NCBI GenBank assembly: GCA_022827165.1
Contig: JAJDTN010000416.1
Span: forward strand, 1 to 24,007
Length of the DNA stretch: 24,007 nucleotides
Source of the DNA: Candidatus Latescibacterota bacterium
GTDB taxonomy: Bacteria; Latescibacterota; UBA2968; UBA8231
Direction: 5' to 3'
The position numbers were made by a program, and so were the translations under genes. A model generated the notes under the pieces. The model had not been told where the DNA came from. It saw only the letters and a program-made list of their open reading frames with translations, and ran no database searches. Shown piece by piece: positions 6,610-15,976 of the stretch (positions are counted from its first letter, which is position 1; each line of letters starts with the position of its first letter).

Positions 6610-9600
6610 ATGAGCACCGCCGCCCCGCCCGACGTCAGACTCGTCGACCTCGAGAGCAGCCTCGACGGCTGCATGATGTCCGACCGCGTGCGCCTCGGCC
6701 GCCGGCTCCGCCGCCTGCGCGAAGCCCTGTCCAGCGGCCGGCCGCCCCGGCGCCTGGTGCAGGACCTCGACCACATCGCCGAGCGCGCCCGCCGCTCGCG
6801 GCGGACCCGCGCCCTGCGCCGGCAGGCCCTGGAGGCGATGGACATCAGCTTCCCGGCGGAGCTGCCGGTGAGCCAGCGCGCCGACGAGATCCAGGCCGCC
6901 GTCCGCGAGCATCCCGTGGTCATCGTCGCCGGGGACACCGGCTCGGGCAAGACCACCCAGATCCCCAAGATCTGCCTCCTCGCCGGCCGCGGGAGAGACG
7001 CCCGCATCGCCGTGACCCAGCCCCGCCGGGTGGCGGCCACCTCCCTGTCGCGGCGGCTGGCGGAGGAACTGGGCGTCGAGTGGGGGCGGCAGGTGGGCGC
7101 CAGGATCCGCTTCCAGGACCGGACCTCACCGGAGACGCTGATCAAGTTCGTCACCGACGGTCTGCTGCTGGCCGAGGTCCGCTCCGACCGCGACCTGCTG
7201 GAGTACGACACCCTGATCATCGACGAGGCCCACGAGCGCTCCCTGAACATCGACTTCCTCCTGGGGTACGTGCGCACCCTGCGGGCCCGCCGCCCCGACC
7301 TGCGGATCGTCGTCACCTCGGCCACCATCGACACCGGGAGGTTCTCCCGCGCCTTCGGCGGCGCGCCGGTCGTCCAGGTGTCGGGGCGCGTCTACCCGGT
7401 CGAAGTGAGGCACTGGCCCCTGGAGGAGCTGCTGGAGGGGGAGGAGGGCGGGTTCTCGTACACGGATGGCGCGGTGGCCGCCTGCGAGCGGCTGCTGGCC
7501 GCGTCCACCCGCGGCGACGTGCTCGTCTTCATGCCGTCGGAGCGCGACATCCGCGAGACCCGCGACCTGCTGGGCGCCAGGCTGCGGGAGCGGCGGCAGG
7601 GCCCGGGCGGCGTGGAGGTCCTGCCCCTGTTCTCGCGCCTGAGCGCCGCCGAGCAGCAGCGCGTCTTCGGACCCCACTCGGGGCGGCGGATCGTCATCGC
7701 CACCAACATCGCCGAGACCTCCCTCACCATCCCGGGGATCCGCTACGTGGTGGACACCGGCCTGGCGCGGATCTCGCGCTACAACCCGCGCAGTCAGACC
7801 CAGCGGCTGCCGATCGAGGAGATCAGCCGCTCCTCGGCGGAGCAGCGCAAGGGCCGCTGCGGCCGCGTCGAGGACGGGACCTGCGTGCGCCTCTACGGCG
7901 AGGAGGACCTGCTGGCGCGGCCGGAGCACACCCAGCCGGAGATGCAGCGCGCCAACCTCGCCGAGGTGATCCTGCGGATGCTGGATCTGGAGCTGGGACG
8001 GGTGGAGACCTTCCCCTTCCTCGACCCGCCCTCCGAGGCCGCGGTCCGCGCCGGCTACCAGCTGCTCGAGGAGCTCGGGGCCATCGACGAGAACCGCCGC
8101 CTTACCTCCCTGGGGCGGGACATGGCGCGCATGCCGATCTCGCCGGCGGTGTCGCGCATGGTCCTGCAGGCGCGCGCCGAGGGCTCCCTGGCGGAGGTCC
8201 TCGTCATCGCCGCCGCCATCTCCGTGCAGGACCCGCGCGAGCGCCCGGCCGAGGAGGAGGAGAAGGCCGATCTGGCCCACCGGCGCTTCGTCCACCCGCG
8301 CTCCGACTTCCTCACCCTGCTCAACATCTGGGCCGCCTTCCACGACCGGCTGGAGGAGGGCACGCAGTCGCAGCTGCGCAGGTTCTGCCGTCGGCACTAC
8401 CTCTCCTACCTGCGCATGCGCGAGTGGCGGGACATCCACGCCCAGCTGCGCGCCAACCTGCGGGAGCTGGGCGGCTTCCGGCTCGAGGAGGACGCCTCCG
8501 GGGGGGAGGCCGCGTACGATGCCGTGCACCGCTGCCTGCTCACCGGGCTCTTCAGCCACGTGGGGCGGCGCGAGGACCGCAACCACTACGCGGCGCCCCG
8601 CGGCCGGAAGGCGATGCTGTTCCCCGGCTCGGGGCTGTTCCAGCGCACCGAGCCGAGGAAGCGCCGGGCGCCGGCGGCGGCGGCGACGGCGGATGCGCGG
8701 GACGGGGCCCCCGCGGCCGAGGGGGAGGGGGCGGAGTGGGTGGTGGCCGCGGAGATGGTGGAGACCAACCGCCTCTACGCGCGCACCTGCGCCGCCATCC
8801 GCCCGGAGTGGATCCTGGACCTGGGGAAGCACCTGTGCCGCTCCAGCCACCGGGACCCCCACTGGAGCCGGTCCTCCGGACGCGTCCTCGCCCACGAGAC
8901 CATCCGCCTCCACGGACTCGTGGTCTCCGAGGGCCGCGTCGGCTACGGCCGCATCGCCCCGCGGGAGGCGCGCGACATCTTCGTGCGCGAAGGCCTGATC
9001 GCCGGCGAGATCGACGGCGCCGCCCAGCGCTTCCTCGACCACAACCGCCGCCTGCACCAGCGCCTCGAGGTCTGGCAGAGCCGCCGGCGCGGCGGATCTC
9101 CCGTCGACCTGGACGACGCCTTCCACGATTTCTACGCCGGGGTGCTGCCGGAGGGCACGGCCTCGGTCCACGACCTGAACCGCGTCATCGGCGACCACGG
9201 GGGCCGCGACGACTTCCTCCTCGCCGACGAGGCCCGGCTTCTGGGAGACGGCGCCGCCGGCGTCGACGCCGAGGCGTTCCCCGAATCCGTCGACATCGGC
9301 GGGGTGCAGCTCGGGCTCTCCTACAAGTACGCGCCCGGCCACGAGGCCGACGGCATCACCCTGCAACTGCCCTACCGGCTGGTGGACGCGGTGCGCCCGG
9401 AGGTCCTCGACTGGCTGGTTCCGGGGCTCGTCGAAGAGCGGGTCACGGCGCTGCTGAGGTCGCTGCCCAAGGCCGTGCGCAAGCGCTTCGTGCCGGTGCC
9501 GGCCACGGCCCGCCGGATCGCCGCCGACCTGAAGCCCACCCACGGGGACGGCACCTTTCTCGACGCCCTGGAGAGCTACATCGAGGAGCACTGGCGGGTG

Positions 9601-10638
9601 CAGGTGCTCCGCGCCGACTGGGACCTGGAGCAGGTGCCGGAGCACCTGCGTCTGCGCGTGGAGATCGAGGGCGAGGGCGCCACCCTGGCCGCCGGCCGGG
9701 ACCTGGCGGCCCTTTCGGGACAACTCGACCGGCCGGCCGGTAGCGGGGCCGTCAACCTCGAGGCCTGGGGGGAGGCCGTCCGCCGCTGGGAGCGCGAAGA
9801 CGTGACCGGCTTCGACTTCGGGGACCTGCCCGAGCGCCTGGAGGTGACCCGCGTCTCGGGGGTGCCAGTCTTCGCCTTCCCGGGGCTGACGTTGGAGGAG
9901 AACGCCGTTCACGTGCGCCTCTTCCCCGACCGCGGGGAGGCCCGCGCCGCCACGCCGGCGGGTCTCCAGCGGCTGTGCGAGCTGGCCCTGAAGGACGAGA
10001 CCGTCTGGCTGCAGCGGGAGCTGAAAGATCTGCGCGCCCTCGCCGCCGGCCGGCTGCCCGGGGACGCCGACGAGATCGAGCGCCAGGCCTACGAGCACCT
10101 GGCCCGCCACCTGTTCCTCGAAGGCGATCTCTTCCCACTGACCGGGGAGCGCTTCGAGGCGCGGGTGGCCCGCTCCCGGGAGCGGCTGGAGGGGTTGTCG
10201 CGGCGCTTCCTCGACCTGATGGGGGAGATCGTGGAACTGAGATCCGGGCTGGCCGCCCAGCCGCGGCCCTACCCGGGGCTGAAGGAGGATCTGCGGCGCC
10301 TGCTGCCGGCGGACTTCCTGGCGGGACTGGAGTTCGACCGCCTGCCGCACCTGGTGCGCTATCTCAAGGCGATGAGCGTGCGCGCCGACCGCTATCTCGC
10401 CGACTCGGGCCGGGACGCGGCCAAGGCGGCCCAGGTGGAGCCCTTCGCCAAGGCCTGGGAGCAGGTCCGGGACGGCCTGGCCGATGCTTCAGCGGCGCGG
10501 CGCCGGCGGGCCGAGGCGCTGCGCTGGCTGGTGGAGGAGTTCCGCGTCTCGGTCTTCGCCCAGGAGCTTGGAACGGCCGAGCGCGTCTCCGCGGCACGGC
10601 TGGACCGGGCGATCGAGGTGGTGGCGAAGGCGGACTGA
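6610..10638 (+). CDS. hrpA: ATP-dependent RNA helicase HrpA (DEAH box)
   Basis: A full-length HrpA helicase of 1342 residues; the E. coli enzyme is about 1300. Helicase motifs appear in order: GDTGSGKTTQ (108-117), RRVAATS in motif Ia, DEAH at 205-208, SAT at 237-239, and QRKGRCGR at 412-419. The helicase-associated HA2 and OB-fold regions follow, then the long C-terminal DUF3418-type region (roughly residue 760 to the end) that distinguishes HrpA from shorter DEAH helicases. HrpA uses ATP to unwind structured RNA and, in E. coli, rescues stalled ribosomes and processes fimbrial mRNA. An Ala/Arg-rich low-complexity insert lies around residues 683-710 (RKRRAPAAAATADARDG), probably a linker. 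The gene stands alone, divergent from ybdG and convergent with the TIM-barrel gene 17 bp away. The ATG at 6610 lacks a Shine-Dalgarno site. Confidence 0.97.
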   Translation: MSTAAPPDVRLVDLESSLDGCMMSDRVRLGRRLRRLREALSSGRPPRRLVQDLDHIAERARRSRRTRALRRQALEAMDISFPAELPVSQRADEIQAAVREHPVVIVAGDTGSGKTTQIPKICLLAGRGRDARIAVTQPRRVAATSLSRRLAEELGVEWGRQVGARIRFQDRTSPETLIKFVTDGLLLAEVRSDRDLLEYDTLIIDEAHERSLNIDFLLGYVRTLRARRPDLRIVVTSATIDTGRFSRAFGGAPVVQVSGRVYPVEVRHWPLEELLEGEEGGFSYTDGAVAACERLLAASTRGDVLVFMPSERDIRETRDLLGARLRERRQGPGGVEVLPLFSRLSAAEQQRVFGPHSGRRIVIATNIAETSLTIPGIRYVVDTGLARISRYNPRSQTQRLPIEEISRSSAEQRKGRCGRVEDGTCVRLYGEEDLLARPEHTQPEMQRANLAEVILRMLDLELGRVETFPFLDPPSEAAVRAGYQLLEELGAIDENRRLTSLGRDMARMPISPAVSRMVLQARAEGSLAEVLVIAAAISVQDPRERPAEEEEKADLAHRRFVHPRSDFLTLLNIWAAFHDRLEEGTQSQLRRFCRRHYLSYLRMREWRDIHAQLRANLRELGGFRLEEDASGGEAAYDAVHRCLLTGLFSHVGRREDRNHYAAPRGRKAMLFPGSGLFQRTEPRKRRAPAAAATADARDGAPAAEGEGAEWVVAAEMVETNRLYARTCAAIRPEWILDLGKHLCRSSHRDPHWSRSSGRVLAHETIRLHGLVVSEGRVGYGRIAPREARDIFVREGLIAGEIDGAAQRFLDHNRRLHQRLEVWQSRRRGGSPVDLDDAFHDFYAGVLPEGTASVHDLNRVIGDHGGRDDFLLADEARLLGDGAAGVDAEAFPESVDIGGVQLGLSYKYAPGHEADGITLQLPYRLVDAVRPEVLDWLVPGLVEERVTALLRSLPKAVRKRFVPVPATARRIAADLKPTHGDGTFLDALESYIEEHWRVQVLRADWDLEQVPEHLRLRVEIEGEGATLAAGRDLAALSGQLDRPAGSGAVNLEAWGEAVRRWEREDVTGFDFGDLPERLEVTRVSGVPVFAFPGLTLEENAVHVRLFPDRGEARAATPAGLQRLCELALKDETVWLQRELKDLRALAAGRLPGDADEIERQAYEHLARHLFLEGDLFPLTGERFEARVARSRERLEGLSRRFLDLMGEIVELRSGLAAQPRPYPGLKEDLRRLLPADFLAGLEFDRLPHLVRYLKAMSVRADRYLADSGRDAAKAAQVEPFAKAWEQVRDGLADASAARRRRAEALRWLVEEFRVSVFAQELGTAERVSAARLDRAIEVVAKAD

Positions 10639-10655
10639 CGCCCTCGCCCCGTTCC

Positions 10656-11468
10656 TTACCCCGGCACTCTGTCCCGCAGCCAGCGGAAGCACTTCTCGTA
10701 GCCGATCCCGCCCTCGCCCTCGGGACCCTCGTACTCCACCGTCCAGGCGCCGGAGTACCCGGCGTCGCGCAGGCAGCGGACGGCGTGGTCCAGGTGGATC
10801 TCCCCCTCCCCGAGGGCGGCGCCCTTGTACTCGGAGCGGGAGCCGGTGCCGTCCTTGATGTGGGTGTGGAAGGTGTGGGGGGCGAGGATCTCGTAGAAGT
10901 GGTCGATGCGGTCGAGGTCGTGGCCGAACCAGCGGTAGTTCATGGTGTCGAGGTTGACGCCGAGGCGGTCGGAGCCGACGCGCTCGATCAGGTGGAGCTG
11001 CCAGTCGCCGTCGTTGGTGGAGACCCCGTGGTTGTCGAGGGCGATGCGCACGTCGAGCTCCTCGAGGAATCCGGCGCAGCGCTGGAAGGCCTCCAGCATC
11101 ATGCCGTCCCAGCGCTCCCGGGGGACCTTGTCGCCGCGGTCCCAGCCGCCGTCGGAGCGCACGATGTCGGTGCCGGCCTTCGGGATGATCTCGCAGACCC
11201 GGCGGTAGCGGCGGATCTGATCCTCGAAGTCGCCGCGGTCGGCCTGGATGAAGTCGTTGCCCGCCGAGACGGCCGAGACCCGCAGGCCGTGGCCCTCGAA
11301 CAGGGCCCGCACCTCCTCGGCGCGGCGGCCGCCGTCGTCGTCGGCTTCGTCCCAGATGTCGCGGATCTGCAGCTCGCAGGACTGGTAGCCGATCTCGCTC
11401 GCCCGGCGGGCGAAGCCCTCGAGGTCGTACCCCGGCCAGTTGTGGTGGATGGCGCCGATCGTGCTCAT
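10656..11468 (-). CDS. Sugar phosphate isomerase/epimerase-like TIM barrel
   Basis: A 270-residue protein of the AP endonuclease 2 / xylose isomerase-like TIM-barrel superfamily. Probable metal and acid/base residues lie where the family has them: CELQIRD (31-37), ALDNHG (143-148), NLDTMN (172-177), HTHIKDG (201-207), GEGEI (220-224) and VEYEG (244-248). Relatives isomerise or epimerise sugars or sugar acids, such as inosose or 3-keto sugars; the substrate is not known here. I chose the ATG at 11468 because GGAG lies nine bases upstream and it starts the first strand; an upstream extension to 11537 would lie inside the DUF3500 gene. It is the last gene of a tightly packed operon, two bases after the DUF3500 stop. 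The operon also contains a cupin, which fits carbohydrate catabolism. Confidence 0.92.
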   Translation of the reverse strand: MSTIGAIHHNWPGYDLEGFARRASEIGYQSCELQIRDIWDEADDDGGRRAEEVRALFEGHGLRVSAVSAGNDFIQADRGDFEDQIRRYRRVCEIIPKAGTDIVRSDGGWDRGDKVPRERWDGMMLEAFQRCAGFLEELDVRIALDNHGVSTNDGDWQLHLIERVGSDRLGVNLDTMNYRWFGHDLDRIDHFYEILAPHTFHTHIKDGTGSRSEYKGAALGEGEIHLDHAVRCLRDAGYSGAWTVEYEGPEGEGGIGYEKCFRWLRDRVPG

Positions 11469-11470
11469 GG

Positions 11471-12435
<965 letters not shown>

Positions 12436-12439
<4 letters not shown>

Positions 12440-13170
12440 GGGAGGTCTCCGGTGTGCAGATCGATGGTGGTGAAGGCTTTGCCCTTCTCGGTCACGGCGA
12501 CGCGCACGAAGTCGAGGTGCTCCTCGCAGGGGTTGAGGAGGCCGTGGCCCTCGCCGGGGCGCTGCAGGGTGACGTGGCCGGGACCGATGCGCGTGGTGCG
12601 GTCGCCGATCGTCATCTCTCCGGCCCCCGAGAGGACGACGAAGACCTCGTCCATGTGCTCGTGGTAGTGGCGTCCCAGGGAGCTGCCCCGGGAGAGGACG
12701 GCATGGTCGACGAAGGTCCAGCTGCTGGCGAAGTCCTCCGGCCCCCACAGGTGCCGGGTGGCGATGCGTCCGCCGCCGCCGTGGATGGCGTCGCGCCAGG
12801 GCAGCCGGTCGCGGGTGAAGGGCTCGGTCGAGAACCGTGCGCGCTCCGGATCGGCGCCGCTCACGCCGATGGCGATGAGGCGGGCTCCGCCGGGTCCGGC
12901 CGTCAGCCGGTGGTCGGCGCCGACGCCGCACAGGAGCGCCACGGGCGCATCCACGGTCTCCGGCGCGCCCTTGCCGGACGTCACGACCGTCGTCCCGCGC
13001 AGCAGCAGGTAGCCGCACTCCACGTCGGGGGAGGGGCGGGCCTGGTGCACGGCCCCGGCCGGCAGGTCGATCAGGTCCAGTTGCGGCCACGGGGTTTGCC
13101 GCGGGGTGCCCGGGAACAGGGCCACGGGCTCTCCGGTCGGTCGGGCGACATCTTCGAGGCGCTGGATCAT
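12436..13170 (-). CDS. Two-domain cupin protein
   Basis: A 244-residue bicupin. The C-terminal cupin has a complete metal-binding set: H168 and H170 in GRHYHEHMDEVF, E175, and H209 in RPGEGHGLLNP, with VFVVLSGAGEM between. The N-terminal half (about 30-105) is a degenerate cupin without clear metal ligands (YLLLRGTTVVTSGKG, then CGVGADHRLTAGP). Cupins of this kind act as sugar isomerases, dioxygenases or binding proteins; the activity cannot be specified. It is the first gene of the cupin/DUF3500/TIM-barrel operon and overlaps the next gene by four bases (ATGA). The ATG at 13170 has no Shine-Dalgarno site, but a TACCTT box lies seven bases upstream. Confidence 0.9.
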
Positions 13171-13177
13171 GCGGGGT

Positions 13178-13205
13178 AAGGTAAGCCCGCGCCCACGACC
13201 GGCAA
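13178..13205 (-). promoter_or_regulatory. Promoter of the cupin operon (TTGCCG-N16-TACCTT), probably leaderless
   Basis: On the minus strand TTGCCG (13205-13200), a 16-base spacer and TACCTT (13183-13178) form a recognisable sigma70-type promoter. The -10 box ends seven bases before the ATG at 13170. Transcription would then start at or almost at the start codon, consistent with the missing Shine-Dalgarno site. Confidence 0.5.
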
Positions 13206-13309
13206 CGGAGGTCCTCGGGGGACTCCCGCCGGGTGGCTGCGGTCACCTGCCCTTCGTACTCTTGCCCGCGTTCCGCCTTCCACCACCCCTTCCGCCGAGC
13301 ACGCCTTCC

Positions 13310-14425
13310 ATGTCCGCCGCCACTCCGCGCCGCCGCACCTCCGGCCCGTTGCGCGTCGGCGTCCTGGGGCAGGGCCGCAGCGGCTACGGCATCCACTGCC
13401 GCTGGTTCGAGCAGTCGCCCCGGAAGTACCGCATCGCCGCCGTGGCCGATCTGCTCGCCGACCGCCGCCGGGAGGCCGAGAGCCGCTTCGGCTGCGACAG
13501 CTACCGGGAGCACCGCGACCTGTTGTCCCGCGACGACCTCGACCTCGTGGTCAACGCCCTGCCGTCGCACCTGCACCCGCCGGTGACGATCGAGGCCCTG
13601 AAGGCCGGCCACCACGTGGTCTGCGAGAAGCCCGCCGCGTGGAACGTGGCCCAGCTCGACCGCATGATCGCCGCCGCCGCCAAGGCCCGTCGCGTCCTGG
13701 CCCCCTTCCAGCAGTCCCGCTACCGGGCCCTGTTCCGCAAGAGTCTGGAGGTCATCGACTCCGGCGTGTTGGGGCGCATCCTGCAGGTGCGGATCACGGC
13801 CAACGGCTTCGCCCGCCGCTGGGACTGGCAGACCCTGCAGGAGTTCAAGGGCGGCAACCTGCTCAACACCGGGCCTCACTTCCTCGACTGGGCCGTCTGC
13901 CTGCAGGGCTTCCGCAAGCCGGACGAGGTGTTCTGCGCCATGGACCGGGCCAACACCTCCGGCGACGCCGAGGACTACGTGAAGGTGGTGCTCCGCAGGA
14001 AGGGCGCCCCCGTCATCGACCTGGAGATCTCGAGCTGCGACGCCTACCCGCCGGGGGAGACGATCAACGCCCAGGGGACGAGGGGAGGGCTGAGCGGCGG
14101 CAACGGCGGCCTGCGGTGGCGCTGGTACGATGAGAAGCAGACGCCGAGGCAGCGGCTGATCCGCAGCCCCCTGCCCGAGCGGGCCTACTGCCGCGAGGAG
14201 CTGGAGTTCACCGAGGAGAGCTGGACGCCGACGGAGGCCGAGACCGACGCCTTCCGGTGGATGTCGCGGCGGTTCTACGATCACCTCCACGAGGTCCTGC
14301 GCGGCGGCGCCAAACTCGAGATCACCCCCCGGCAGGTGCGCGTGCAGATGGCGGTGATGGAGGAGTGCCACCGCCAGGCGAAGCTGCCGAAGCTGCCGGC
14401 CAAGGGCTGGCCGAAAGGACGATGA
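13310..14425 (+). CDS. Gfo/Idh/MocA-family NAD(P)-dependent oxidoreductase
   Basis: A 371-residue dehydrogenase. The N-terminal Rossmann fold has RVGVLGQGRSGYG (15-27), an AVADL strand end (44-48), NALPSHLHP (82-90) and the hallmark CEKPAA (105-110) with the catalytic lysine K107. The C-terminal alpha/beta domain holds FKGGNLLNTGPHFLDWA, matching the GGG..D.G.H..D pattern that supplies the catalytic His/Asp. These enzymes oxidise or reduce sugars, inositols and their derivatives using NAD(P). The ATG at 13310 has no Shine-Dalgarno site but starts shortly before the first strand. It is the first gene of a plus-strand operon and its stop overlaps the next start (ATGA). It diverges from the cupin operon across 139 bp, and both sets look like parts of one catabolic locus. 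Confidence 0.94.
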   Translation: MSAATPRRRTSGPLRVGVLGQGRSGYGIHCRWFEQSPRKYRIAAVADLLADRRREAESRFGCDSYREHRDLLSRDDLDLVVNALPSHLHPPVTIEALKAGHHVVCEKPAAWNVAQLDRMIAAAAKARRVLAPFQQSRYRALFRKSLEVIDSGVLGRILQVRITANGFARRWDWQTLQEFKGGNLLNTGPHFLDWAVCLQGFRKPDEVFCAMDRANTSGDAEDYVKVVLRRKGAPVIDLEISSCDAYPPGETINAQGTRGGLSGGNGGLRWRWYDEKQTPRQRLIRSPLPERAYCREELEFTEESWTPTEAETDAFRWMSRRFYDHLHEVLRGGAKLEITPRQVRVQMAVMEECHRQAKLPKLPAKGWPKGR

Positions 14426-15459
14426 CCATGACCCCCGACCGGGAGCGCGCCTTCGAGACCGCCCTGGCCGCCCTGCCGCGGGTGCGGCTGGCCTCGGTGC
14501 GTCCGACGCCCCTGGAGCCGATGCCCCGCCTCAGCGCCGAGCTCGGCGGCTCGGACATATATATCAAGCGCGACGACCTCACGGGCCTGGCCTTCGGCGG
14601 CAACAAGACGCGCATGCTCGAGTTCTCCCTCGCCGACGCCAGGGAGCAGGGCGCCGAGGTGATCGTCACCGGCTCGGCGGTGCAGTCCAACTACTGCCGG
14701 CAGATGTCGGCCGCCTGCGCCCGCCTGGGCCTGGAGCTGCACCTGGTCCTGCGGCCGGTGCGCGGCATCGACCACGAGGAGGTGCAGGGCAACCACCTGC
14801 TGATGCGCCTCCTCGGCGCCCACGTGACCGTCCACGACGAGTCCGGGCGACAGTCCCACGCCGAGGCGCTCGCGGACAAGGCGGACCAGCTGCGCGCCGA
14901 GGGCCGCAAGGTCTACGAGCCGCGCACGGAGGAGACGGTCGACCTCGACGCCTTGGCCTACGCCGAGGCGGCGCTGGAGGTGGTGCGGCAGTCGCGGCAG
15001 CTCGGCATCGAGCCCCGGTTCCTCTACGTGGCGGCCCACGACACCACCCAGGCTGGCGTCGTGCTCGGTCTGAAGTACCTGGGCAGCGGCATCCACGTGC
15101 GCGGCTTCACGCCCATCGAGGACCGGCCGCGCCGGCAGGAGGAGATGCGCCGCATGGCCCTCCAGGGCGCCCGCCGCATCGGCCTGGAGGTGGAGCTATC
15201 CGCCGCGGACTTCGACAACGAGGAGTCCTTCGTCGGCGAGGGATACGGAATCCCCACCGAGGCCTGCCTCGAGGCGGTGCGCACCACCGCCCGCACCGAG
15301 GGCGTGCTGCTCGATCCGGTCTACACGGGCAAGGCGATGGCGGCCCTCTTCGCCCACGTGCGCCAGGGCAAGCTGAAGAAGGAGGACGGTCCCGTGGTCT
15401 TCCTGCACACCGGCGGCAACCCCGCGCTCTTCGGCTACGCCGGGGAGGTGATCGAGTGA
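14422..15459 (+). CDS. PLP-dependent D-cysteine desulfhydrase / ACC deaminase family enzyme
   Basis: A 345-residue fold-type II PLP enzyme. IKRDDLTGLAFGGNKTRMLEF-like sequence at 48-68 contains the PLP lysine K62; SAVQSNYCRQ (85-94) matches the family's substrate and cofactor loop. LDPVYTGKAM and the glycine-rich VFLHTGGNPALFGY near the end are also diagnostic. The family degrades D-cysteine to pyruvate, ammonia and sulfide, or opens 1-aminocyclopropane-1-carboxylate. Sequence alone does not separate these, so I give no gene symbol. The ATG at 14422 overlaps the oxidoreductase stop (ATGA) and has AAAGGA just upstream. Its stop overlaps the start of the methyltransferase gene. An amino-acid lyase inside a sugar-type operon suggests a nitrogen- or sulfur-containing substrate, or simple co-regulation. 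Confidence 0.93.
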   Translation: MTMTPDRERAFETALAALPRVRLASVRPTPLEPMPRLSAELGGSDIYIKRDDLTGLAFGGNKTRMLEFSLADAREQGAEVIVTGSAVQSNYCRQMSAACARLGLELHLVLRPVRGIDHEEVQGNHLLMRLLGAHVTVHDESGRQSHAEALADKADQLRAEGRKVYEPRTEETVDLDALAYAEAALEVVRQSRQLGIEPRFLYVAAHDTTQAGVVLGLKYLGSGIHVRGFTPIEDRPRRQEEMRRMALQGARRIGLEVELSAADFDNEESFVGEGYGIPTEACLEAVRTTARTEGVLLDPVYTGKAMAALFAHVRQGKLKKEDGPVVFLHTGGNPALFGYAGEVIE

Positions 15460-15953
15460 GCCGGGTGGACTACGCGGTGATGGACACGCCCCTGGACCGC
15501 CTCGGGGTGGCGTGGTCGGCGGCGGGACTGCGGCGCATCTGGTTCGCCTGTGCCGACGCGGCACCACCGGTGCCGGCGGAGTGGCGCCGGCGGCCCGGGC
15601 CCGCCTTCGGCGCCGGCGAGCAGCTGGCCGCCTACTTCGCCGGGGAGCGGCTCGAGTTCGACCTGCCCCTCGATGCCTGCGGCACCCCCTTCCAGCGCCG
15701 GGTGTGGCAGGCGTTGACGGAGATCCCCTATGGGGGCACGAGCACCTACGGCGAGATCGCCCGGCGCCTCGGCCGCCCGCGGGCGGCGCGCGCCGTGGGC
15801 GGCGCCAACCACCGCAATCCGCTGCCCGTGGTCGTCCCCTGCCACCGCGTCATCGGCGCCGGCGGGTCCCTGACCGGCTATGCGGGGGGCCTCCGGATCA
15901 AGCGCTTCCTCCTCGACCTCGAGGCCGGAAGCAGTTCCCGCGCCGCCGCCTGA
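15456..15953 (+). CDS. ogt: Methylated-DNA--protein-cysteine S-methyltransferase
   Basis: A 165-residue suicide DNA-repair protein that moves the alkyl group from O6-alkylguanine to its own cysteine. The signature VVVPCHRVIG (125-134) has the acceptor C129. It is preceded by the helix-turn-helix segment GTPFQRRVWQALTEIPYG (76-93) and TSTYGEIARRLGRP, with the arginine finger region ARAVGGANHRNP (111-122). The short N-terminal half is typical of Ogt/MGMT proteins without an Ada regulatory domain. Translation starts with a GTG inside the end of the preceding gene (GTGA overlap), so it is translationally coupled to an amino-acid lyase. That is an unusual place for a repair gene. Twenty-three bases separate it from the enolase-family gene. 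Confidence 0.95.
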   Translation: MSRVDYAVMDTPLDRLGVAWSAAGLRRIWFACADAAPPVPAEWRRRPGPAFGAGEQLAAYFAGERLEFDLPLDACGTPFQRRVWQALTEIPYGGTSTYGEIARRLGRPRAARAVGGANHRNPLPVVVPCHRVIGAGGSLTGYAGGLRIKRFLLDLEAGSSSRAAA

Positions 15954-15976
15954 GAACCCCACCGAGGAGGCCATCC

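Noticed and set aside
6534..9743. Very long plus-strand ORF (1069 residues) overlapping hrpA
   Set aside because: Low-complexity Arg/Pro/Ala translation caused by high GC; the real HrpA motifs lie in another frame.
7126..10350. Long minus-strand ORF (1074 residues) antisense to hrpA
   Set aside because: Shadow of the hrpA codon pattern; Gln/Val/Gly-rich sequence with no domain.
13205..13235. Imperfect hairpin GGAGGTCC/GGGACTCC in the cupin/oxidoreductase gap
   Set aside because: Contains a mismatch and a wobble pair and has no T-tract; expected by chance in GC-rich DNA.
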